A stretch of DNA of 16,624 bases from Alkalibacterium iburiense (GCF_039521845.1 NZ_BAAACW010000125.1:1-16624), one strand, 5' to 3'; shown: positions 7,659 to 15,024, numbered from the stretch's first letter. A program made the numbers and translations. Notes: generated by a model from the letters alone, not told the origin.

Positions 7659-7671
7659 AGTAGGGAATGGG

Positions 7672-8283
7672 ATGACATTTGTTCTTGGTTTAACTGGAGG
7701 AATAGCTTCAGGAAAAACAACTGTAAGCAACCATTTTAAGACGTTGCAGATTCCAGTTATAGATGCAGATATTATTGCTCGAAAAGTAATGGAACCTGGA
7801 CAAGCTGCGCTCCAGAAAGTAGTCGCAGCCTTTGGTCAGGATATATTACTGGCAGACGGCACACTTAATCGTAAAAAGCTGGGAGAGATAGTATTTACTC
7901 ACCCAGAGAAATTGGAACAATTAAATAAAATAGTTCAAAAAGAAATTTATACTCATATACTGTCTGAAAAAGAGAAGTTTATTATGAAGGGCGTTCCTCT
8001 TTTAGTCTTAGATATTCCCTTGCTATTCGAAGCAGGTTATGAAGATGAGGTAGATGAAATCATGGTTGTCTACACGACTCATGAGAATCAACTCAAACGA
8101 TTAATGAAAAGAAATCAGTTGTCAGAAGCGGAAGCTCAAGCGCGTATTCAATCACAGCTCTCTTTAAATGTCAAAAAAGAAAAAGCGGACAGTGTCATAG
8201 ACAATAATGGGTCGGTTGAAAAGACTCTTGAACAAGTCGATGCATGGCTGAGTGAGCAAAAGGGTATTAGTCCCAACATATAA
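7672..8283 (+). CDS. coaE: Dephospho-CoA kinase
   Basis: Catalyses the last step of coenzyme A synthesis, phosphorylating the ribose 3' hydroxyl of dephospho-CoA with ATP in the cytoplasm. The P-loop GGIASGKT lies at 9-16; VIDADIIARKVM (about 30-41) is the conserved acceptor-site aspartate region; PLLFEAGYED and the lid segment RLMKRNQLSEAEAQARI are also typical. 203 residues matches the family. The ribosome site is weak (AGGGA, 7662-7666), and the start lies only 13 bases after mutM, consistent with coupled translation. The promoter of nrdR begins directly behind its stop codon. Confidence 0.96.
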   Translation: MTFVLGLTGGIASGKTTVSNHFKTLQIPVIDADIIARKVMEPGQAALQKVVAAFGQDILLADGTLNRKKLGEIVFTHPEKLEQLNKIVQKEIYTHILSEKEKFIMKGVPLLVLDIPLLFEAGYEDEVDEIMVVYTTHENQLKRLMKRNQLSEAEAQARIQSQLSLNVKKEKADSVIDNNGSVEKTLEQVDAWLSEQKGISPNI

Positions 8284-8285
8284 CC

Positions 8286-8296
8286 TGTGGTATAAT
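8286..8296 (+). promoter_or_regulatory. Extended -10 promoter for nrdR
   Basis: TGTGG followed by TATAAT (8291-8296) matches the Gram-positive extended -10 pattern TRTGnTATAAT exactly. The -35 position 17 bp upstream (TAGTCC, 8268-8273, inside the coaE end) is poor, which extended -10 promoters tolerate. It gives a leader of about 28 nt before nrdR. No NrdR-box pair is evident here. Confidence 0.6.
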
Positions 8297-8330
8297 AAGT
8301 TAAGAAATCTCTAGTAAAGGACTGAAAAAC

Positions 8331-8795
8331 ATGCATTGTCCAAGATGTCAACACAATGGGAGCAGAGTAGTAGACAGTAGACCTGCCGATGATGGGAAAT
8401 CTATTAGACGAAGAAGAGAATGTGAGAAATGTATGTTTCGTTTTACGACCTTTGAACGAATCGAACAAAGTGCGATACTGGTTGTCAAAAAGAACGGAAA
8501 TAGAGAAGAGTTTAATAGAGAAAAGCTATTAAGAGGCATTAGAAGAGCCTGTGAAAAAAGACCTGTTGCAGCAGAAGCACAGGAGAATATTGTAAGTAAA
8601 GTCGAATATAAAATAAGAGACCTAGGGTCAAGTGAAGTCTCTTCAACAAAAATTGGAGAGTATGTCATGGAAGAACTAGCCGAATTGGATGACGTAGCTT
8701 ACATTAGATTCGCAAGTGTCTACAGACAATTTAAAGATATTGGCGTCTTTATGCAAGAAATGCAGCAATTAGAAAAAAAGAGAAAAGAACAATAA
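8331..8795 (+). CDS. nrdR: Transcriptional repressor NrdR
   Basis: Zinc-ribbon and ATP-cone repressor that senses ATP/dATP and represses ribonucleotide reductase genes. The N terminus shows both CxxC pairs of the zinc ribbon, C3/C6 and C31/C34, with the family hallmark VVDSRPADDGKSIRRRREC between them. The ATP-cone domain fills about 49-139 (VVKKNGNREEFNREKLLRGIRRAC...). 154 residues is standard. AAAGGA (8316-8321) lies 9 nt before ATG 8331. It directly precedes dnaB and dnaI, the normal order in Bacilli, so it probably starts the nrdR-dnaB-dnaI transcript. Confidence 0.97.
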   Translation: MHCPRCQHNGSRVVDSRPADDGKSIRRRRECEKCMFRFTTFERIEQSAILVVKKNGNREEFNREKLLRGIRRACEKRPVAAEAQENIVSKVEYKIRDLGSSEVSSTKIGEYVMEELAELDDVAYIRFASVYRQFKDIGVFMQEMQQLEKKRKEQ

Positions 8796-8822
8796 CTTAA
8801 AAAATGAAAGGATAATAGCGGA

Positions 8823-10235
8823 ATGAATTACCCATGGAAACACATTAGTCCCAAAGATACACTTCAAGTCACCCAGTCTACTATCCTTTCGAATCTTGAT
8901 TCACGAATTATAGCCTCATTATATCAGCCCTTAGCTGGAGTGCAGGCTATTAGTCTTTATATGCTTTTAAAAGAAACGAGTGAGACTTGCTTTAAAGCCG
9001 ATCTGATGTTGTCCGATGTATTAACTCAATTAAATATAGGAATCAAAGAGTTTTATGAAGCCCGTATTCGTTTAGAAGCCTACGGTTTACTGAAAGTTTA
9101 TCAGCATACTCAACACGAAGACGCATATGTTTTGTTTTTACAGCCTCCGTTGAGTGCTGAAGGCTTTTTCAATGAACCTTTGCTTAAAATGAGTTTAGTT
9201 GAAAAAGTTGGAGAAAGAATCGCAGGAGAACTTGAAAAACGCTTTGTATTCAAACCAGAGCCTTTGAAAGACTACAAAGAAATCACTAAATCTTTTATAG
9301 ATGTTATTCATGTGGACATGGAAAAAGTGAGTCAAGCTATCAGTCAAAAAGATAATCAAGTGACGGATAGAAAAGAGAAGTTGTCAGAGCAAGTGGTTAG
9401 ACAGTCGCACTTTGACTGGTCATTTTTCATGGAAGGTCTGAATAAGCAGTTTGTGAAAAGTGAGTCACTGGATTCCAATATCAAACAACTTATTTACACA
9501 TTCCACACTTTATATGGAATCAATGAACTAGATATGCAGCACTTTGTTCTTGAATCTGCTGATATAAGTACAGGAGAAGTTAGTGAATCAAAATTGACTC
9601 ATCTTATTCAAAAACAGTTTTTAAATAGTGGGAAAACAACGACCTTTGTAAGACAAGGGACGAATGAGAATGATCAAAATGAGTCGCACAGAATGAAACA
9701 GTTAAAACAAAAGGGATTCTCCAAGGAAGAAATTGAAATCATCCTTCATGCTGAGAAAACACAACCTTATGCCTATTTGAAATCAATAAAAGAGCAGAAA
9801 GGCGGATTTGTTTCTTCTAACGAGACCTGGCTACTTAAAGAATTAGTAGAACAGGCGCCTATCCCTATATCTGTTTTAAATATTTTAATTAATTATGTAT
9901 TAATTATAAAAAATTCTCCTACCTTAGAAAAAAACTTTGCACTGAAGATAGCCAATGACTGGTCGCAAAGTAACATTGAATCACCTGAGGATGCAATGAA
10001 TAAGGTTAAAGAATTATATGCAGAAGCTCAAGCGAAACAGTTTAATCAATCTAAGCGGTCTCCAAACAAAAGGTATTCTACAAAAGAACGCAGTCGTGTT
10101 GAAACTCTTCCTGACTGGGCTTCTAAAAAAGAGACTACGGATGAACGGATCAGTAAAGAAGAAGAAGAGGCCTTCAGAGAAAAGTTAAGACGAATACGTA
10201 ATCGGAAGGGTGGTGAGAATGAGTGGAAAGCTTAA
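8823..10235 (+). CDS. dnaB: Replication initiation and membrane attachment protein DnaB (primosome)
   Basis: The Bacillus-type DnaB, not the replicative helicase. With DnaD and DnaI it remodels oriC or stalled forks and helps load the replicative helicase. The N-terminal winged-helix region opens with MNYPWKHISPKDTLQV and the RIIASLYQPLAGVQAISLY segment typical of the family. The C-terminal DDBH2 (DnaB_2) domain ends in ANDWSQSNIESPEDAMNKVKE, with the conserved W380. The last ~70 residues are a charged, low-complexity tail. 470 residues is the usual length. GAAAGGAT at 8806-8813 supports ATG 8823. It overlaps the start of dnaI by 13 bases, so the two are translationally coupled, matching their joint role. 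Confidence 0.94.
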   Translation: MNYPWKHISPKDTLQVTQSTILSNLDSRIIASLYQPLAGVQAISLYMLLKETSETCFKADLMLSDVLTQLNIGIKEFYEARIRLEAYGLLKVYQHTQHEDAYVLFLQPPLSAEGFFNEPLLKMSLVEKVGERIAGELEKRFVFKPEPLKDYKEITKSFIDVIHVDMEKVSQAISQKDNQVTDRKEKLSEQVVRQSHFDWSFFMEGLNKQFVKSESLDSNIKQLIYTFHTLYGINELDMQHFVLESADISTGEVSESKLTHLIQKQFLNSGKTTTFVRQGTNENDQNESHRMKQLKQKGFSKEEIEIILHAEKTQPYAYLKSIKEQKGGFVSSNETWLLKELVEQAPIPISVLNILINYVLIIKNSPTLEKNFALKIANDWSQSNIESPEDAMNKVKELYAEAQAKQFNQSKRSPNKRYSTKERSRVETLPDWASKKETTDERISKEEEEAFREKLRRIRNRKGGENEWKA

Positions 10236-11152
10236 GAGAACAATTAGAAAAAATGTTAGATGTCACTCAATTAAATGAACGGTTTAGAGATATCATGAGA
10301 AATATGGTATTTAAAGACCCAGACGTTAAGCTTTTTTTATCAGAAAATAGAGATCGGTTGGATAATACAGCTATTGAAAAAAGCGCATCTAAATTATACG
10401 AATTTGTATCAGAGAAGAAAAAAGCAGAAGCATCAGATGATGGACTCGCCCCAGGCTATTATCCTAAATTGATTATTAATAACCACCGCATCGATGTCAC
10501 TTATGTTCCCAGCAGGGAGTTGATAAAAAAACAGCAGCAAGAAACCATAAAAAAACGTATTTCATCTGTATATATGCCAAAAGATATCAAAAATGCGACG
10601 CTGGAACACTTTGAGGCAACAAGAGGCAGACAGAGAGCTTTAGAAAAGGCGATGGCCTTTATCGATGACTATATGCAAGCACCTAAAAAATTTCATAAGG
10701 GTTTATATTTGCATGGTGCTTTTGGTGTAGGGAAAACCTATTTGCTCGGTGCGATTGCCTATGAATTATCTGAACAAGGCTACTCTACTACACTAGTCCA
10801 TTTCCCCACACTAGCGGTGGAAATGAAGAATTCTATTGGTAAGAATACAACGGAAGATAAATTAGAGCTTTACAAAAAAGCACGTATTTTAATGCTGGAT
10901 GATATAGGTGCTGATTCCATGTCTAGTTGGATTCGAGATGATGTGTTGGGGGTTATTTTACAATACCGTATGCAAGAACAGTTACCCACTTTTTTTAGTT
11001 CGAATTTCAATATGAAGCAACTAGAGGAAGAACACTTGACTCAATCACAAAGAGGAGAAATGGAGCCTTTAAAAGCTAAAAGAATAATGGAACGTGTGCG
11101 CTTTCTATCTGAAGAAGTCGAAATGAGCGGAGAAAATCGTCGGCTGAAATAA
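10223..11152 (+). CDS. dnaI: Primosomal helicase loader DnaI
   Basis: AAA+ ATPase that loads the replicative helicase with DnaB and DnaD. An N-terminal helicase-interacting domain (about 1-110) precedes the ATPase, with Walker A GAFGVGKT at 165-172 and Walker B ILMLDD ending at D226-D227; TFFSSNFNMKQLEE resembles the sensor 1 region. GTG 10223 is the start, preceded by a GGAAGGGTGG region (10204-10213); an ATG at 10219 is in another frame. The whole protein contains no cysteine, so the zinc site known in the N-terminal domain of Bacillus subtilis DnaI cannot be present. This is probably lineage-specific in Lactobacillales rather than a defect, since the rest of the domain is intact. No terminator follows; the thrS promoter begins three bases after the stop. 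Confidence 0.95.
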   Translation: MESLREQLEKMLDVTQLNERFRDIMRNMVFKDPDVKLFLSENRDRLDNTAIEKSASKLYEFVSEKKKAEASDDGLAPGYYPKLIINNHRIDVTYVPSRELIKKQQQETIKKRISSVYMPKDIKNATLEHFEATRGRQRALEKAMAFIDDYMQAPKKFHKGLYLHGAFGVGKTYLLGAIAYELSEQGYSTTLVHFPTLAVEMKNSIGKNTTEDKLELYKKARILMLDDIGADSMSSWIRDDVLGVILQYRMQEQLPTFFSSNFNMKQLEEEHLTQSQRGEMEPLKAKRIMERVRFLSEEVEMSGENRRLK

Positions 11153-11155
11153 CTA

Positions 11156-11184
11156 TTGAATTAAAGAATAAAATGAGCTATCAT
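11156..11184 (+). promoter_or_regulatory. thrS promoter
   Basis: TTGAAT (11156-11161) and TATCAT (11179-11184) with a 17-bp spacer each match the sigma-A consensus closely, and they lie just upstream of the T-box leader. A second TATCAT at 11192-11197 lacks a well-placed -35. Confidence 0.7.
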
Positions 11185-11199
11185 ACACTTATATCATAC

Positions 11200-11463
11200 G
11201 AACTGAGAAAAAGACAACTTTGACAGTCACTATTTTTCAGAGAGGAAAACATTGGGTGAGAGTTTTCTAAAATACCTGTCATTGACCACTTTTGAGTATT
11301 GCTTTGATAATGTAAAAGCAGTCGTCGCCTCTGCGTTAAAGAGGAAATGAAGATAGAAGATACGACATACCTGTATCATTCTATAAAATTGGGTGGAACC
11401 ACGTCACTATAAACGTCCCATTGAATAACTCTGTTTAATACGGATTTATTCAATGGGATTTTT
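11200..11463 (+). promoter_or_regulatory. Threonine T-box riboswitch with terminator, thrS leader
   Basis: This leader fills the gene-free stretch 11153-11490 together with its promoter. The Stem I base pairs AAAAG/CTTTT (11209-11213 with 11289-11293) and GACAG/CTGTC (11222-11226 with 11276-11280). The AG-bulge CAGAGAGG (11238-11245) and a distal hairpin (11243-11250 with 11262-11268) follow. The specifier triplet ACC (11285-11287, followed by A) reads threonine. The T-box core GGGTGGAACCACG is at 11391-11403. The competing terminator pairs 11416-11428 with 11446-11458 perfectly and ends in five T (11459-11463). Uncharged tRNA-Thr(GGU) should stabilise the antiterminator and switch thrS on. 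Confidence 0.95.
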
Positions 11464-11490
11464 GTTTGAGAAAATAAAGGAGGAATAATA

Positions 11491-13428
11491 ATGAGTGAAA
11501 TGATTACTATTACACTGCCAGACGGAACGGCTAAAGAGGTAGAAAAAGGAACAAACCCCAAAGAAATCGCTGCAGGCATTGCTAAATCATTAGAAAAAAA
11601 AGGCCTAGCGGCTAAATGGAATGGCATATTGATTGATTTTGACCGTCCATTGGAAGAAGATGGCGAGTTAGAAATTGTTACACCTGATCATGAGGATGCC
11701 TTATCTGTTTTGCGTCACTCTACAGCTCATTTGATGGCACAAGCCATTAAGCGTCTCTATCCTGATGTGAAATTTGGAGTGGGACCTTCTATTGAAAATG
11801 GCTTCTATTACGACACAGATACTGAAAAAGCCATCACAGATGAAGATTTAAAAGATATTGAAAACGAAATGATGTCCATTGTAAAAGAAAATTTACCTAT
11901 CGTCCGTAAAGAATTAAGCCGAGAAGAAGCCCTTAATGTCTTTAAAGAAGATCCGTACAAAGTGGAATTGATTGAAGACTTGCCAGAGGACGAAGTCATT
12001 ACAGTTTATGAACAAGGTGAATTTGTTGATTTGTGTAAAGGAGTGCATGTCCCATCGACAGGACGCATCCAAGTCTTTAAGCTCCTATCATTAGCTGGAG
12101 CTTACTGGAGAGGAAACTCTAATAATAAAATGATGCAGCGTGTGTATGGTACAGCATTCTTCGATAAAAAAGCTTTAAAAGAATACATGAAAATGAGAGA
12201 AGAAGCTAAAGAAAGAGATCACCGAAAATTAGGTAAAGAGTTAGATTTATTTATGCTTTCACCTGAAGTAGGCTCAGGACTTCCTTTCTGGTTACCAAAA
12301 GGAGCAACTATCCGACGAATTATCGAACGGTATATTACAGATAAAGAGATTAACTTAGGTTATCAACACGTATACACTCCGATAATGGCGAATGTTGACT
12401 TTTATAAAAGATCGGGTCACTGGGATCATTACCATGAAGATATGTTCCCGCCAATGGATATGGGAGATGGAGAGATGCTGGTTCTGCGCCCAATGAACTG
12501 TCCTCACCATATGATGGTATATAAAGATGACGTGCGAAGTTATCGTGATTTACCTATTCGCATAGCTGAACTAGGTCAAATGCACCGTTATGAGAAAAGT
12601 GGAGCCTTATCAGGTCTTCAACGGGTACGTGAAATGACTCTGAATGATGCCCATGTATTCGTTAGACCAGATCAGATTAAGGAAGAATTTAAGCGTGTCG
12701 TACATTTAATGTTGGCTGTTTTTGAAGATTTTGATATTCATGACTACCGTTTCCGATTAAGCTACCGAGATCCGGATAATACTGAAAAATACTTTGATGA
12801 CGACGACATGTGGGAAAAAGCAGAATCTATGTTAAAAGAAACATTGGATGATATGGGACTGGAGTATTTTGAAGCTGTTGGAGAAGCCGCGTTTTATGGG
12901 CCTAAACTGGATGTCCAAGTAAAAACGGCTTTAGGAATTGAAGAAACATTATCAACGGTTCAGTTAGACTTCCTCTTACCTGAGCGTTTCGACTTAACTT
13001 ACGTGGGTGAGGACGGACAAGATACTCATCGTCCTGTCGTTATCCATAGGGGCATTGTTTCCACAATGGAGCGATTTGTCGCCTACTTGATTGAAAGATA
13101 TAAAGGAGCTTTCCCAACTTGGCTTGCTCCTGTACAAGCTAAAATTATTCCAGTTAATCTAGACATACACGGGGAGTTTGCTAACCAGTTGCAAGAACAA
13201 ATGCAAGCTAAAGGTCTTCGTGTAGAAGTAGATACCCGAAATGAAAAAATGGGATATAAAATTCGTGAAGCTCAAACATTGAAGATCCCTTATCAGTTAG
13301 TCATTGGCGACAATGAAATAGAGGATGGAACGGTTGCTGTGCGTAAATACGGAGAAAAGAAAACGGAGACTCTTTCTATAGAGGAGTTTATTGACACAAT
13401 AACAGAAGAATCAACAAAAAAAATTTAA
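11491..13428 (+). CDS. thrS: Threonine--tRNA ligase
   Basis: Class II synthetase that charges tRNA-Thr. The domains are an N-terminal TGS domain (about 1-62), an editing domain that hydrolyses Ser-tRNA-Thr with H76xxxH80 and C182/H186, a catalytic core from about 245 with zinc ligand C337 in MNCPHH and class II motifs 2 (RYEKSGALSGLQRVREM) and 3 near the HRPVVIHRG segment, and a C-terminal anticodon-binding domain from about 540. 645 residues is full length. AAAGGAGG (11477-11484) precedes ATG 11491. It is controlled by the T-box leader directly upstream. No terminator follows; the infC promoter begins seven bases after the stop, so some read-through into infC is possible. Confidence 0.98.
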   Translation: MSEMITITLPDGTAKEVEKGTNPKEIAAGIAKSLEKKGLAAKWNGILIDFDRPLEEDGELEIVTPDHEDALSVLRHSTAHLMAQAIKRLYPDVKFGVGPSIENGFYYDTDTEKAITDEDLKDIENEMMSIVKENLPIVRKELSREEALNVFKEDPYKVELIEDLPEDEVITVYEQGEFVDLCKGVHVPSTGRIQVFKLLSLAGAYWRGNSNNKMMQRVYGTAFFDKKALKEYMKMREEAKERDHRKLGKELDLFMLSPEVGSGLPFWLPKGATIRRIIERYITDKEINLGYQHVYTPIMANVDFYKRSGHWDHYHEDMFPPMDMGDGEMLVLRPMNCPHHMMVYKDDVRSYRDLPIRIAELGQMHRYEKSGALSGLQRVREMTLNDAHVFVRPDQIKEEFKRVVHLMLAVFEDFDIHDYRFRLSYRDPDNTEKYFDDDDMWEKAESMLKETLDDMGLEYFEAVGEAAFYGPKLDVQVKTALGIEETLSTVQLDFLLPERFDLTYVGEDGQDTHRPVVIHRGIVSTMERFVAYLIERYKGAFPTWLAPVQAKIIPVNLDIHGEFANQLQEQMQAKGLRVEVDTRNEKMGYKIREAQTLKIPYQLVIGDNEIEDGTVAVRKYGEKKTETLSIEEFIDTITEESTKKI

Positions 13429-13435
13429 AACATGT

Positions 13436-13464
13436 TTGACATTTAATTTATGACGTGCTATACT
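13436..13464 (+). promoter_or_regulatory. Strong promoter of infC-rpmI-rplT
   Basis: Perfect -35 TTGACA (13436-13441), 17-bp spacer, and TGC plus TATACT (13456-13464): a near-consensus sigma-A promoter with an extended -10, fitting a ribosomal protein operon. Confidence 0.88.
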
Positions 13465-13469
13465 ATTAA

Positions 13470-13623
13470 AGTTGAGAAAACAAAGCAGAAGCCCCCGCTT
13501 CTCGCCTTAGTGGATACCTATCCCTGGGCAGATATGAACGTATATAAATTAAACATATTTTTTAATGTGTTTTAATGCGGAGACAAGGCGGGACTTCTAT
13601 GCAATGAGAAGGTCCGTCTTTTT
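13470..13623 (+). promoter_or_regulatory. L20-type attenuator leader of infC operon
   Basis: A hairpin AGAAGC-CCCC-GCTTCT (13487-13502) is followed by CGCCTT (13503-13508), which can pair with AAGGCG (13585-13590). That long-range pairing would sequester the 5' arm of a downstream terminator: 13586-13598 with 13607-13619, 13 positions with one mismatch and two G-T pairs, then five T (13619-13623). An antiterminator/terminator pair ahead of infC is the arrangement of the L20 leader of Bacilli, where excess ribosomal protein L20 promotes termination. L20 binding here is inferred from position and fold, not seen directly. Confidence 0.8.
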
Positions 13624-13647
13624 CTGTGTTTTTCTCGCAAATACTTT

Positions 13648-13663
13648 GGAGGTGACCACCATA
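13648..13663 (+). promoter_or_regulatory. infC ribosome binding site pointing to an AUA start
   Basis: GGAGG (13648-13652, extended to GGAGGTGA) is 8 nt from the in-frame ATA at 13661. The first in-frame ATG (13673) is 20 nt away, and the in-frame GTG (13652) overlaps the Shine-Dalgarno itself. Confidence 0.7.
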
Positions 13664-14176
13664 GCTAAAGACATGATTGTCAACGATCGTATTCGTGCAA
13701 ATGAAGTGCGCTTGATCGGAAAGAACGGTGAACAGATAGGTGTAGTCCAGCGGAATGAAGCATTAAGGTTAGCAGAAGAGGCTCGTTTAGACGTCGTACT
13801 CGTTTCTCCAAACGCTAAACCTCCTGTTGCTCGCATCATGGATTATGGGAAATATCGCTATGAACAACAGAAAAAAGAACGTGAACAAAGAAAAAATCAA
13901 AAAGTAGTCAACGTGAAAGAAATTCGTTTAAGTCCTACTATTGATGATCACGACTTTAATACTAAAATGCGTAATGCACGTAAGTTCATTGAAAAAGGCG
14001 ATAAAGTAAAAGTTTCTATTCGTTTCCGTGGCCGAGCTATTACTCATAAGGACATTGGTCGTGAAGTATTAGAACGCATGGCTGAAGAGATGTCTGACAT
14101 TTCACAAGTTGAATCGAAAGCTAAAATGGAAGGCCGCAGCATGTTCTTAATGCTCGCACCGAAAAGTGAGAAATAA
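13661..14176 (+). CDS. infC: Translation initiation factor IF-3
   Basis: Binds the 30S subunit, keeps it free of 50S, and monitors the start codon and initiator tRNA. From ATA 13661 the protein is 171 residues (MAKDMIVNDRIRANEVRLIG...), the usual IF-3 length. The N-terminal domain spans about 1-75, ending near PPVARIMDYGKYRYE; a basic helical linker rich in K, E, Q and R follows, then the C-terminal 30S-binding domain to KAKMEGRSMFLMLAP. An ATG at 13565 lies in the same open frame, but that extension runs through the leader terminator, lacks a ribosome site and is not IF-3-like. ATG 13673 is possible but badly spaced. Non-AUG starts such as AUU are well known in infC and underlie IF-3 self-regulation. 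Product identity is certain; the exact start is probable. Confidence 0.93.
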   Translation: MAKDMIVNDRIRANEVRLIGKNGEQIGVVQRNEALRLAEEARLDVVLVSPNAKPPVARIMDYGKYRYEQQKKEREQRKNQKVVNVKEIRLSPTIDDHDFNTKMRNARKFIEKGDKVKVSIRFRGRAITHKDIGREVLERMAEEMSDISQVESKAKMEGRSMFLMLAPKSEK

Positions 14177-14178
14177 CC

Positions 14179-14220
14179 GTTATTCTACTATCTAATGAGT
14201 TGAATCATTAAGTAGTTAAC
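14179..14220 (+). other. Intercistronic hairpin between infC and rpmI
   Basis: GTTA (14179-14182), CTACT (14185-14189) and TAATGA (14193-14198) pair in order with TAAC (14217-14220), AGTAG (14211-14215) and TCATTA (14205-14210) around a GTTGAA loop, with small bulges. No T-run follows, so it is not a normal terminator. It might be a processing or translational control site; that is inference. Confidence 0.45.
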
Positions 14221-14254
14221 TATAAAACATAAGAAGTATTGGAGGAAAAGAATA

Positions 14255-14455
14255 ATGCCTAAACAAAAAACGCATAAAGGCTATGCAAAAAGATTGAAAA
14301 GAACCGGTACTGGAAAATTAAAAAGAGGACGCGCAAAAACAAGCCACTTGTTTGCGAATAAAACTCAAAAACAAAAACGTAAGTTACGTAAATCAGCTTT
14401 GGTTTCCAAAGGTGACTACAAACGTATCAAACAAATGATTGCTAAAATGAAATAA
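14255..14455 (+). CDS. rpmI: 50S ribosomal protein L35
   Basis: Small, very basic large-subunit protein of 66 residues with the family opening MPKQKTHKGYAKRLKRTGTG and the KTQKQKRKLRK segment, rich in Lys and Arg as expected for rRNA contact. The Shine-Dalgarno TTGGAGG ends 10 nt before ATG 14255. It lies between infC and rplT, the universal order of this operon, and shares their promoter at 13436. Confidence 0.98.
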   Translation: MPKQKTHKGYAKRLKRTGTGKLKRGRAKTSHLFANKTQKQKRKLRKSALVSKGDYKRIKQMIAKMK

Positions 14456-14492
14456 TATAGATTCTTAGGATTGTATTGAAGGAGGAAAAACA

Positions 14493-14852
14493 ATGGCACG
14501 AGTAAAAGGTGGAGTAGTCACTCGCAGACGCCGTAATCGCGTTTTGAAATTAGCTAAAGGGTATTATGGTGCGAAACATAAGTTGTTTAAAGTAGCTAAA
14601 CAACAAGTAATGAAATCTTATATGTATGCATATAGAGACCGTAAACAAAACAAACGTAATTTCCGTAAATTATGGATTGCACGTATTAATGCGGCAGCCC
14701 GTATGAATGGCTTAAGCTACTCTAAATTTATGCATGGATTAAAATTAGCAGAAATCGATTTAAATCGTAAAGTATTAGCAGACTTAGCCGTTAATGACGC
14801 AGAAGCATTTACTGCTTTAACTGATCAAGCTAAAGAAGCTTTAAATAACTAA
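14493..14852 (+). CDS. rplT: 50S ribosomal protein L20
   Basis: Early-assembling large-subunit protein that binds 23S rRNA, 119 residues, with ARVKGGVVTRRRRNRVLKLAKGYYG at the basic N terminus (long positively charged extension, about 1-60) and a globular C-terminal domain including LWIARINAAARMNGLSYSKFMHGL (about 65-88). GAAGGAGG (14478-14485) precedes ATG 14493. It closes the infC-rpmI-rplT operon and, by analogy with Bacillus subtilis, is the probable feedback regulator acting on the leader at 13470-13623. Confidence 0.98.
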   Translation: MARVKGGVVTRRRRNRVLKLAKGYYGAKHKLFKVAKQQVMKSYMYAYRDRKQNKRNFRKLWIARINAAARMNGLSYSKFMHGLKLAEIDLNRKVLADLAVNDAEAFTALTDQAKEALNN

Positions 14853-14859
14853 TCATTAG

Positions 14860-14904
14860 AAAACTAAGACTAGGAATGTATATTCTTTTGTCTTAGTTTT
14901 TTTT
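14860..14904 (+). terminator. Terminator of infC-rpmI-rplT
   Basis: AAAACTAAGAC (14860-14870) pairs perfectly with GTCTTAGTTTT (14890-14900). A small inner GAAT/ATTC pairing sits in the loop, and the T-run continues to 14904. Confidence 0.93.
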
Positions 14905-14958
14905 GTTCTAATTTTACTTATATTGACACGAATACGTAACCTAAAACTATGGACTTCA

Positions 14959-14967
14959 TGCTATAAT
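14959..14967 (+). promoter_or_regulatory. Extended -10 promoter of the CgoX-like gene
   Basis: TGC plus TATAAT (14959-14967) is a perfect extended -10 element. A perfect TTGACA at 14923-14928 is 33 bp away, too far to serve as its -35, and no good -10 stands 16-18 bp from that hexamer. The leader to ATG 15025 is about 50 nt. Confidence 0.55.
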
Positions 14968-15024
14968 AGATAAAAGATTATTTAAAAAGTGATATTAATA
15001 TTTATGCGTGAGAGGAAATGATGG

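Noticed and set aside
8148..8668. Two minus-strand frames of 106 residues over coaE/nrdR
   Set aside because: Both mirror conserved coding sequence of coaE and nrdR and show no initiation signals.
11376..11627. 83-residue minus-strand frame across the thrS leader
   Set aside because: It runs through the T-box and terminator and the antisense of the TGS domain; no independent evidence for a gene.
13565..13660. N-terminal extension of IF-3 from ATG 13565
   Set aside because: The frame is open by chance through the leader terminator, has no Shine-Dalgarno, encodes nothing IF-3-like, and would give a protein about 32 residues longer than the family.
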